A stretch of DNA of 64,000 nt, from contig JAQGBZ010000045.1 of assembly GCA_034687125.1 (NCBI GenBank), positions 210,149 to 274,148 on the forward strand, written 5' to 3'. The first letter of the stretch is position 1, and each line of letters begins with the position of its first letter. The DNA is from Neelides folsomi (Eukaryota > Arthropoda > Collembola > Neelipleona > Neelidae). Under the pieces are notes generated by a model. It made no database searches. It had not been told where the DNA came from and saw nothing but the letters and a program-made list of their open reading frames with translations. The position numbers and the translations under genes are program-made. This document shows positions 1 through 11,204 of this stretch, piece after piece.

Positions 1-1868
1 TCATACCAATCTTCATAGTGTGTAAGAATCTCATTCGAATATTTCAATACAAGCCCCCAATTTTCCTTTCGCTATTTTAGCAACACCCAATTCCCCCTTT
101 CTTTTTAATACCTTAATAGCTTTTGAAGCAAAAGCTTCTCTCAGCTCCTTAGCCCATTATTAAAAGCTAAAACCTTCCAAACTGCACTTTCCTTTGAGAC
201 TGCATTCCCCTTCTAAACTACATTTAATGCCTACCTTAAGTATCTGTATATGATATATTAAATGCATAAAATAATTGAACTATAATAGTTACGCTTATAT
301 TTAATATAAATTCATACTTGCCTGTATACTTCTAACTTCTATGCAATACGATACGATCGTATAAAAGGTCTCAAGCAGCGTATAGAGCAAAGCGCATAAA
401 TCTGAATAGAAGATTCGACGATAAAAAGATAGATAATACAAAATGTATCAAAAGACTTCAAAGAGATTGATAAGTCATGGAGGTTTGCAATTTTTTATTA
501 AGATTTTTTATATTTAACGGCCTTCGGTTTTTTATTTAAGAAAATCTTCGTATTATTGAGCAGGCTGTAGGTGGGAAAAGGTTTTGTAGTGATTCTCTTT
601 AACTCCACGTGAGTTAAATCGCCCTATCCTTACAATGAAATGCAAGGCCATTTAACTTCACATTCCAAATACCACGAAAGGTTCAATCCAACAACAAACA
701 ACATACAAAATTTTTACTTATTCATTGCGCCTCTCTCCATACCTTGTTCACTCTACTTGAGAGTTACTTGAATGCCATGCATTACATTACATTGCTGCAA
801 TGCTCTGCAATCCGCAATAAAAATTACGTTTGGAATTGAAAATCCTCATTGTTGGAATAAATGCGGATCCTCATTGAGGAAATGAATTTTTCCAGATTCG
901 AGAGGAGAATTTTGTTAAATGCGGATTGGATAATTGTATAGAAAAGGAATATCATTTCCTCATAGCACTATTCGTTTTTGTACTTTTGGGTTTATTTAGT
1001 AATTTCAGTCCCAAGAGTGAATTAAATCTGAAATTGAAGAGAAGTAATTGAATAATCCTCTGAAGGTTTTTAATGGATTTAGTAATATGATTTTCATTGT
1101 GAGGCTTTTGAGAGTGAATGTGTGTATTTTGAGAGGATTTTGGTGAATTCTGGTTCAACTTTGCATGTCGAGTGTTGAACGAGGTGTGACGGGGGATGAA
1201 AAGTCTGGTGGTGGTCAATTTAATACGCCTAAACTCCCACTGGTGGGGCATTCAATGTATCGGAAGGGCCAAGGATTTTTATTAAATGTTATTTACTTCC
1301 AAACATTGACTCATTCCTCGCATTGCTGGTTCAGTTTTAGTTTTAATAATCCTTTATCAATGTTCCTTGCTCAAATGGATCATCGTTAATTTCTCATTAA
1401 TTATTTATTCCTTTTGGTTTGTTCGAGTGGAAAGATAGAGCTTTTACATAATCCCTGCTCAGTTTCTTCACTTTATTCCTAACACGTAAATCCACAATTA
1501 AACCAACACTGTTAAGTTGAAGTTTATTATCATTCTACAGTAGTATTATACTTGTATGTATTTAAGCTCTTGTGATCTCGTCCCATTTTTCTTGTGTAAT
1601 ATTTGTAAGCTTTATGGGGAATTCTTGCACACGAACAAATACAGGTCTGTTGAATTACCCAATGTGGTCGTAACTTTGAACGTGGATTATTAGAGGAAAA
1701 ACGGCATGGAATAGGAGTTTACATTTTAAGTTCATTCGAGTCATTTGTTTCTCCACAGGACCTTTGTGACAGAGCGGCGAAGATGAACAGGAGATAGGAG
1801 AGCGAAATGGGCCACAATGGAATTATGGAATTAAGATGCAGCGTCGGTGACTGAGCCCAAACTCCGAC
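1..1868. other. 5' flank without a recognised gene
   Basis: AT-rich sequence with no ORF resembling a known protein. The short ORFs near 952-1389 have no domain, no splice context and low-complexity composition. The 3' part probably holds untranslated leader of the phosphatase gene downstream: a polypyrimidine-AG acceptor ends at about 1759 and the following 110 bases run straight into its start codon at 1869. Confidence 0.5.
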
Positions 1869-4800
1869 ATGAGAACTCGACAAGGTAAGATTATTAATTG
1901 GGTCTAATTAAGTGCGAGAAAATTAAGGGCTAGAAAGTATGTGGACATTTGGGAGTATTGGTTCAGCTAACGGAGTGCCCTCAATTACCATCGGAAGTTG
2001 GCCCTGAGGAGGAATCACCCACAATCAACTTCCTTTCTCTTTCATTCATCCTTAAATAAATTCGCCAACTGTCCAAAGAGGAGGAAATTGAATTCCCTTA
2101 TTTTAAATATTTTAAATTCAATTAATTCAACTATTTGAAACTTTGTGAAAGAGGAAATAGAGGAAATGAGGAATAGAGGAATTCGTTTCCCTTTAATTAT
2201 AAAGAACTCAAAAGAACTGCTTTTTTCCCGAAAGCTCATATGTTAGTTTATGAGTAATGTACACTAAAGTTTAAATGAGTTAAATGAGTTAAATGATTGA
2301 ATGGATAGAAAGTGGAATTTGAGAGAAACACGATCCTTTTGAAATACGGCGTCATTAAACGATTCGACACTCAACAGACATTTTATTTCCATAACCTTTG
2401 TTACCCACAAAAAAACTTGTGATTGGAGACTTTTAAATTCCACACAGGCCCGGATCTAGGTGTGGGCAAGAGGGGCGGTTGCACAGGGCTTCAACTGGTT
2501 AGAGGGCCTCAAAAAGTTCAAGCTTACACTAGATATTATTCGTTTGAGAGTTTAGGCTAATTTATATCTAGGGTAAGGTCGAAAATTTTGAGGTATAAAA
2601 TAGCTATTTTATGCCTAAAATAACAAAAAATTCTCCGGACCTAAAGGTCCGGATGGTTCTAGCTGAGGAAAAGTCAAAAAGTTTTTCGAAAACTGTAAAT
2701 CCTGACCGACTTTAACCGGCGAATTTTTAAAAAAATTGGGGACCTATATGTAGTGATCGTGTAGGCAAAAAAGGATATAGTAATATTTATAGTAATAGTT
2801 TACATAAAAGGGCCTTTTATTTTGGCTTGCCCAGGGCCTCAAGTTTGAAGATCCGGCCCTGATACCACATGCCACCATTCCCTCTAAATGTTTAGTATTG
2901 ATCATTACTGCGTATTATGGCATAGTAAAGGACATTAAAATCATTCATTAACTAATTTTTAATGCATTCTTTTACCTGATTATTATTTTTTACAAACAGG
3001 ATTTCTTTGGTCAATACTATTCGTCACAATCTCACTGCTTTTCCATCCTGGTAAGAGCGATGTGAATGAAAATGACGAACTCGAAGAGACGACTGAAGGG
3101 TCAACGGTCAGATTTGGCTCTCGTCTCCGCGGGTTCGATGAAGTGACCTCAGAACGGAACACAGTGGGGCCGCCACGAAGATCCCCAGCCATTTCTTCAT
3201 ACAATCCAACCACCTTCAACAGAATTCTCAAACGGAGAAAAAAGCCTGAGAATAAAACTGAAGAAGTTGGGAGCGAATCTTCGTATATTACATCAACTAG
3301 TCAACCATCTCGGACTGTTTTAGTTCGCAAGAGACCAAAACCCACCGTCCTTTCTGATACTCAATCAACTGATGGAGTTTTGCTTCGATCTCGACTCTCG
3401 CCCAGACCTACAACTACAGATCATCCTGGATCATATTCAGATCCACCAAGAACATCTTTGGATCAACCAAGATTATCTTCAGAACAACCCAGAATACATG
3501 TAACATCCGAACAACCGAGAATCCGATTTCCATCTCTTCAAATCACAACCACAACAGCAATTCCATTTGAATTTAATCCTTCGGTAAGGGTCAAGAATGG
3601 AGTTTACAAATTCCAATATTCTGATCCTCATTATGTCTCCGGTCCGCCGGAAGATGAAGTGAGTAGAGGTGAAGAAAAGGATGATTTAGCATACGGTGAT
3701 GACTATGCCCCCACCACACCATTTTCGCAAAATGACGAGGAAAGTGAAGCAGATGACACCACAACAGTCTCACCCTACTACCGAGACTACTTTGGCCAAC
3801 TCAATGCCTCAACAGAAGACGACGTTTACTCGACCGTCTTTCCCATTCTCAAAGGTGCTAATAGTAATGAGAGTCATGAAGAAGAGGAAGACGTCCATAC
3901 CAGAAACGCCTCAGATATAACAGGAGAAAATGTGGGAAATGAACTCCAATTAAATTCCACTTCAAAGCTTCCTTTAAATACAGATAGCAGTCATAATTTG
4001 AGTTCTAGTAAAGTTGAACATTTTAATCATAGTTCGTCAATTAACGTAACATTTACAAATTTACCTAAGCGAAACGAAAGTTATAAAGAAAATGAAACTT
4101 TAGTCTTTAATGGTCAAAATGGTTTGAATGGTTCAAAATTGAATGAGAGCTTCATAGGAAATGAGACCAAGAAAGAAGGAAATGATTCAAATTCGCGAGT
4201 CTCATCAACTCCGGCTTTTGTCCCGTCCAAAGATCCGAACCTCTTGGGCAAGGACGAGGACGAGGAGGAAAGTGAAGAAAGGAAAGGAGTTGAAGAAAAT
4301 GCCGTCGGACCTCCTAAAACCTCTCAGTCAAATGGGGCATCGTTTCCTTCCTCTTCCTCCTCTCCTTTCACTCCTTCCCCACCGGTAAATTATTCCATTA
4401 AGAATGAGAGTGAGAAAAATGGGACGACGGAGAAGTCGAGGATTTTGGCCCCAACCTCCACCACTCCTTTGAGCCACAACGTGACAAAGTGGAGGGGAAG
4501 TGAGAAACCGACAAGTGCGAGTGATTCTTATTCTTGGTTCAATTCAAATTCCTCTCGACCGACCCAGTCGTCTGAGGAAAAGAGTAGTGAAGAAGAACCC
4601 ACCGAGCCCACGAGCATTACAACGACAACCATAGGGGTTCCGTCAATGCCGTCTTTCCCAGGACAACTCCACGTTGAGACGTTCATTGTTTTGAAAGTGT
4701 GGATGGAGGTTTCGAGCTTCTGCAACAACTTGCCACAATTTAAATCAATGATCCTTGATGTTTTCCCAAGTCACATGTAAGAACTACAACTCTGTAATCG

Positions 4801-7800
4801 TTTTATATCTTTTATCTTCTTCCAATTTACAATCGTGAATCATGGACACCTATTATAAAAAATCAAAAAGTTGAATAATAAAATATATTTTAAAATATTT
4901 GAATATATTTTTCATTAATGATTTAAAGGGAGGTTGAGGAGAAACAATTGGTCTTAAGAACCCATCCCAAATGTGATGAGAATTTGAGCGGAGAAGGAGG
5001 AAACAACGTGACGGTGTTTTTCTATCTCACTAACAAACAAAACTCGGACTATTCAGAAGATCTCACAAGGGAATTCAAAGGGCAATGGGCCGCTAACAAA
5101 GCCAATGGGATATTTTTGCACCGGGTTAGTAATTTTCCAATACTTATAGTATGTAGCATTATTTAATAACTCGTGTCTGTATTTAATCATTGTTTTCATT
5201 ATAGAATATTGATGTGTATTTAATCATAGACTTGCCAAGATTTATAAGCTAACATTTAAAACGTGTGTAGGTTGGGTCGGTGGAGATGGTCATATCTTCA
5301 AGTGGAGGTCGAGGGGCGTCTTCTGATGAGAACTCTGTCATCATCTGGTGGATCATTCTCGCTTCGGCCATCGCCGCTTCCCTCTTCCTCCTCGCTATCG
5401 TTCTCGTAAGCCACCCTTCATCAACAATACTTCACTTTGTATAATAAGCGTACTTTATGCACCCCTTCTTCTTATTCCTTTTGAGGAAAATCAAGTAAGG
5501 AGATTGAAGGACGCTAATTAAAAATTCATATACCAATATTCCAAATACTTGAAGCTCTTAAGTTCTATGAACAAAACTCATACATACAGATAGTGATAGT
5601 ATGAAGTTCATAGTAAGAACAAAACTCTTGTAAGGTAAATAAGCATGATACACATTAAAACTTCACCACACATTCAAATGGACAAAAAATAGGGTAGCTA
5701 GTGGACTATAAGAATGAAGTTTCTTTATTACTCATTTTTTTGAAAAGAAACTTAAACTGTGGCTGGTAGAGACAATTCCTAAACTATTATGTTATTATGT
5801 ACAGTATGGAATTAATGGATAAGCTTGGATTTAAGATTTAACATACATAATAAGAATTTATTTACCTTCCTTTTATTATTTTTACCATTTTTGATCATAG
5901 CTAATAGCTACATTACATAGACCAGGGCTAGATTTAATTCGTGGGTGAATGCTAAAATATAAAAGACATTTGAATATAAAAAGTTTAGTGGTTCCATTGA
6001 AGGCGTGAAGTTTCCTATCTTTGGCTCAAATCCGAAGATTAAAAAAGTGTGTATGTGGGTGGAGATGTAAAAGATAGGAAGAACCATTCCTATCGTTCGC
6101 CATATCACTCACTTGCATCGTTCTATCTTTTCAACTTTCAAAAGGAAAAGTTGATGGAACAACACACGTGTGTCATTCACACAAATTGCCCATTTGTTCT
6201 TGTTTCTCACTTTTCATCAACTTCCTCATGAGTGAATGAATTGGGGATATGATTTTAAAGTGAAGCAAAGGTTTATTATGAACACAATGCCCTCCATTAT
6301 TTATTTCCCTTTTAAACATGGATTATTGTAGACTTGATTTGATTGTTGATGTTTGAATGGTGAATTGTCTTGTCATATAGCTCGTCATGCGACATCGGCA
6401 AGCAAAGAGCAAATTTGCCAAACGCTGCACTCCCGTCTCCCTCGATGATTACTCTCTTGACAACATTTCGGTCTTCAACTCTTTCAGGCGAAAGAGGGTC
6501 AGACATTCCAAGAGGTCTTACACAAATGCTGCCTTCGACGACCCTGTAAGCTTTATTATATATTTACTTCTTTGATAATATTCACTAATTAATCCTTTAT
6601 AATCACTTCAGTTAATTCTATTCATTAAACTAAACTTTGTTTCATTCAAAAGTCATAAAAATCAAAAGTTGTCCAACTCATGTTTTTGATCATTATTTAC
6701 ACAATTAGAATGGGCCGTCGCGTTCGCTTAACGGTCAAACTTTGAACGAACTGGTTGGGGATGGAAGTAAAGTGGGAGAGTTGGAAGAAGAGTTCAGAGA
6801 AGTTCCCAACCAAAATGCGTCCCTTGATGATATCCCTAATGGGGCTGAAGTAAAGAACCGATATGCGAATGTGATCCCTTTGCCTGATTCAAGAGTGTTA
6901 CTCACTTTCCAAGATGACCAACATTCGGACTATATTAACGGTACAAATAACAATACGAATCACATAATTATATCACCTGGAAATAATTATCTTTAATGTT
7001 TGTAAACATGCTAATGTGCTTTTATGATTTATTCCATTTCATGCTAACTGATGAATTATGAATCTATTACAATCATGAATTACTCAATGCAGCAAATTAC
7101 GTTCGGGTAATTTTTTATTGAAATTCCATTTTTACATATTATCTTTTACTTGAGTAAACGGATTAGTAATTAATGTATTTTGTGTATAGGGGTTCATGGG
7201 AAGCAACAAGAGTTACATCATCACTCAAGGTCCATTGGAAGAGACGATGGTTGACTTTTGGCGTATGGTGTGGGAACAACAAATTCGAGTCATTTTTATG
7301 CTCACGGACTTCGCTGAGGCTGGCATTGTAATTGGAATCAGATTAATATAATTAATAGTTTTCAATAATTACAAATGCGGGATGAAATGAGAACAACAAC
7401 TTTGTGGTTTTTTTAGGCAAAATGTGCTGAGTATTATCCGAGGTCAGAAACCATCGACTGTTCACAACTTCATGGAGATTTCCAAGTCACTCTTGAAAAG
7501 AAGGACATTGGAGATAATTTCATCACTTCTTACCTAGTTCTAAAGGTCATTACGATAATTAATTACATAATTAATCAATGCCTACCCGTATCACCTTGCC
7601 GGGTTTTTCGAAACTGTATAAAATAATATTTGATTAATTAGGACATGGAGCGAAGTTTACGACGAGATGTGATTCATCTTTGGTATCATTCATGGCCAGA
7701 GACGGGGGTTCCCCAAGACCCCAAAACAACTGTTGATTTCCTCGTAAAGGCGAGGAAATATACGAAAGAAAATGCTCCAATACTTGTTCACTGCAGGTAA

Positions 7801-8318
7801 AGAAAACTAACTTGAACTATCCATATTATTATTGATATTATTATGTACAGGATGGGCCATAAGTATCGTTTTTAAATAAACAATCGTATGAAAGAAAAGC
7901 AACAAAGAAGCAACTTATGGCCCAACCTGTATAATGTAAAAGAAAATATTTAATAACACACTGACAACTAACACACACCACTGTCTTACTTACCCGACTA
8001 TGCGTCTATCTACTATAATATGAAAGAAAATAGAATAATTCGTTTATAAAACATTTAATAATAAAAATATTAAATGAATTATTGTATTTTATTAGTCCTG
8101 GTACGGGCCGAAGCGGAACAATCGTGGCCTGTGATATTTCAATGAAAGAATTCGAGTCGAATGGGACCCTCGACATTCCAAAATGTGTTTCAAGGATTCG
8201 AACAGATCGAGCAGGAGCCGTTCAGACCAAAGAACAATACCTGCACATTTACAGAGTTCTTGCAGCATTCGCCTCTGGAACTCCACCGGAACAAAAGTCG
8301 AATGAAAATGATGAATGA
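1869..8318 (+). CDS. Receptor-type protein tyrosine phosphatase, single PTP domain
   Basis: Eleven coding exons: 1869-1884, 3000-4776, 4929-5124, 5271-5405, 6381-6545, 6709-6940, 7093-7106, 7190-7327, 7417-7545, 7642-7796, 8096-8318; 1059 residues. Exon 1 plus the start of exon 2 gives a signal peptide (MRTRQGFLWSILFVTISLL). The ectodomain (about residues 27-685) is rich in Ser, Thr, Glu and Pro, with many N-x-S/T sequons, and ends in a more ordered membrane-proximal block. One TM segment (about 686-710, WWIILASAIAASLFLLAIVL) is followed by a basic juxtamembrane stretch and one PTP domain: KNRY at about 812, DYINANYVRGF, ITQGPLEETMVDFW, catalytic loop HCSPGTGRSG with Cys985, and Q-loop QTKEQY. 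Such receptors remove phosphate from phosphotyrosine in signalling. The WPD loop reads WPE (952-954), so activity may be weak. It resembles arthropod single-PTP receptors such as Drosophila Ptp36E, from memory only; it is not IA-2, whose catalytic loop differs. Confidence 0.88.
2445..2861. mobile_element. Non-autonomous hAT-like element in phosphatase intron 1
   Basis: A 417-bp block with inverted ends: left CAGGCCCGGATCT, right reverse complement CAGGGCCGGATCT, each followed a little inward by GGGCAAG. It is flanked by ATTCCACA (2437-2444) and ATACCACA (2862-2869), a 7/8 match that fits the 8-bp target duplication of hAT elements. There is no coding capacity. It lies wholly in the 1.1-kb first intron. 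An internal palindrome near 2636-2653 (CCGGACCT AA AGGTCCGG) could fold into a hairpin. Family assignment rests on end sequence and duplication length. Confidence 0.7.
7848..7929. mobile_element. 82-bp mariner-type MITE in phosphatase intron 10
   Basis: The ends CAGGATGGGCCATAAGT and ACTTATGGCCCAACCTG are inverted repeats with one mismatch over 17 bases, and both are bounded by TA (7846-7847 and 7930-7931), the target of Tc1/mariner transposases. Only about 48 bp lie between the ends, so this is a deletion derivative that would need a transposase from elsewhere. The larger element at 42558-44086 has different ends and is not its source. Confidence 0.75.
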
Positions 8319-11204
8319 GCTGGAAATCTTAAAACGAATTGTACCTTCATTACCTTAAACTTAAATACTTACTGTAATTTAATTTAAGCATTAACTTTTC
8401 CTTATCTCTCCCATAACTTAATCTTTACACATTTACCACATAAATATTTGAGCATGGGAATCTCTTCAACTTTACACTTTTACAGGCAACAAAGTATTTT
8501 CTCATCACTTATAATCTTTCTACTTTATTCACTGTAAGCGAATGTAATATTTAGGGCGCGTAATATTGTAAATATTTAATATTTTTTAATGAATGAGTTG
8601 TAATTAGAATATATAGGGAAAACAAATATTATATTCTCCTATATAAAATTCACCAACTCAAATTAATACATAATTTCAATGGCATCTTTTAAGTATGTCA
8701 GAGTCACTCAATTGTTACTTCATGTTAAATATTATATAATCATAAAAATACAAATATATAATTAGGATATAGATAATCTGTATATAGTTTTATTAAGAAG
8801 ACTGTTCGTTCCTTCTCAATCTCTATTATACACAGAAATGTAGCTAAAAAATATTATCGCGTAAATGGTGTAATAAAAGTTAAAAGCCAATTTCTCTATG
8901 TTCGTTTTAATTTATTCTCCTCTAATTGCTTTATTTATTCCTCATGCGGAGTAAGTAGGAACAACATTAGTTAAAAAAAATCACATCCATATTCAAACCA
9001 TATTTAATGGATCAAACCAGTCAATGGGGGTTTTATGTGGAAATGCTGGATTTCTCTTTATCTGATTTTCGATTTTTGGTCTCTTGTTTTGCTCCATCCA
9101 ATCTTCACTATTTAATTAAGGTAATTGCTGGGAAAAACATACATGAGTGAGCTCGATCAAAAGCTTCCTCTCTCATTTATGCAATTTGTAATTCATCCGA
9201 AGATCCGAAGCACATTCAAGCCCCAACTCCCAAATGCTATTTAGAATGGTAAAGCTGGGTTAATGAATCTTTAATCAACGGATGCATATTAGACATAGGA
9301 AATGAAACATGAGTTTCCTCCAATAAACTTTCTTGTATTGAGCAGGAGCGAATAGGAGAACACGTGTATTAAGGAGACCAGTGGTTTCGTTTTACATATA
9401 TAATAAAGTGAACAATTACGATGTTTATTATGTCATTCCGGCTTCTTCATCATCTCAATAATTGGCTTTAAAGTCTATATCTATAGGAAGAATCCTTGTT
9501 CCCACATTGTTATTTTAATCGCAGATCGTTTTTCCTCAAGTAATTAAATCTTTACTGCATTCAGCCTTCTATGGACTTTTCTGCTCAACAGGACTTTAAA
9601 CAATTCCTGATCCTTGAAAATGGTTTTTGGTTATACATACACGAGATGATCAAAAAGGCTTTCATCATTATCTTCTCAAATTACTGTTCTTTTAGTTTTC
9701 AATCTTTTCAATGACACACTTTAATATTTGACTAAATCAAATCTCTTACTGTTGTGTTTTTTATGATAAAAAATTAAAATTAAGTATAGTAAAATCCTAT
9801 GTTGATTGTAATTTCTTAATTAAATTTGTCTAAAAAGCAATTTGAAAATTGTTAATAGACTTAATAAAAATAATTCATAATATTCAACAAACGACATATT
9901 GTATAAATTTTACAATATTTCAAAAATATTGATCGTTCAATTATCGATTCAATGTTTTTATGCATAAACAGTAGTAATGAATTTTAAATGGTACACTCAA
10001 TAATGGCAATACAAATTCTATACACAATTATTCTTTAAACTTATACAGTACTTATTAGCATTGATTTTTATTGCATTTATGTATTTACTTTACATAAACT
10101 TTGATAAGGACAATGCCTCAAAAGACTCAAAACATAAAGTAAGGTACATAATATGCATTTATGCATATTAAATACTATACATACTGTACATAAAACCAAT
10201 AAGTGGTGATAGTAATTATTGTGAGTTTTGTGAGTGTAAAATATGTGTAGTTAATGTACCAAGGCGTACATTTGTCTTTTGTTGTAATTCATTTGCATAC
10301 CTTTTCTTTATTTGTTCAATTTTCCCTTCATGGTTTTCTAAGAAGGAGAGCAGAATGAAAATGTATTAGGACTCTGAATGACTTCTGGAAATGTTATTGG
10401 TGATATTTCTCATTTGAGATTATTCTTTCCGTGCTACCAAACACCTCACACTCTTCTTCTAATTCAAGGTAAAAACAATCAATTTTAGTCCCAATTGAAA
10501 AGATTTGTTAATCAGAGATTCTCAAAGTCCTTCATTATCATTCCAATACTGTTATTTTCCAATGCGAGTAACGCTAATAAGAATTTAACAAGTTTAACTA
10601 ATTCGTAAAATATGAATATTTGCGGCAATTTTACACGGGGATATTTAATTGCAAACTTAATTTACATATTTTGGCATTTATCAATGGAGCATCTCTTTTC
10701 TCAGCTACACAGGATGAATAAAATTAAGAAATAAACTGTTGATCTCTACGTAATACAAGGAGGAGAGAAATTAAGAAAGGGGTTACTTTTTAAGGGTCAT
10801 AGAATATATATATATATGGAAATTTTTAATGATGATCAGTAATCATTATTGAAATTATTGACACAAGCCAGTTCATAATGTGGGAAGGGAATTAGAATAA
10901 GAAAGGAGAAATTAGCAAGTGAAGCTCACAATGAAACTTCTTTGTCCAATTATAACTCTTTTCCATAAGAAAGTGGGCAATTTGTAAATGAAAAGCGGAC
11001 AATGAATACCTGACCTCGCAGATCTCACAGAAAATAACCAATTCAATCTAGTAGCATCTCTCCCGCCCTTGGAACTAGTTAAATGACAAGTTGGAATTAA
11101 AATTCAAGCCAAATTAACTTCACTTCTCCCTCACTCCTCTTTCTCCCCTCATCTTCCAATTGCTCAAATTGAGTCAAAGATCAAAATGGGGTTTCTTGTG
11201 GTAG
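8319..11204. other. Intergenic, AT-rich, no gene seen
   Basis: Nearly 2.9 kb between the phosphatase stop and SLC12 copy A start. All frames are short and low in complexity. A short (TA)n run lies at about 10807-10817. The last few hundred bases must hold the leader and promoter of copy A, but no core promoter element stands out. Confidence 0.5.

Noticed and set aside
952-1389. Overlapping ORFs of 99 (-) and 74 (+) codons
   Set aside because: Low-complexity residues, no domain, no convincing splice partners; the plus-strand ORF runs through AT-rich sequence ahead of the phosphatase leader.
10807-10817. Short TA dinucleotide run
   Set aside because: Only a few units long; expected by chance in AT-rich DNA.
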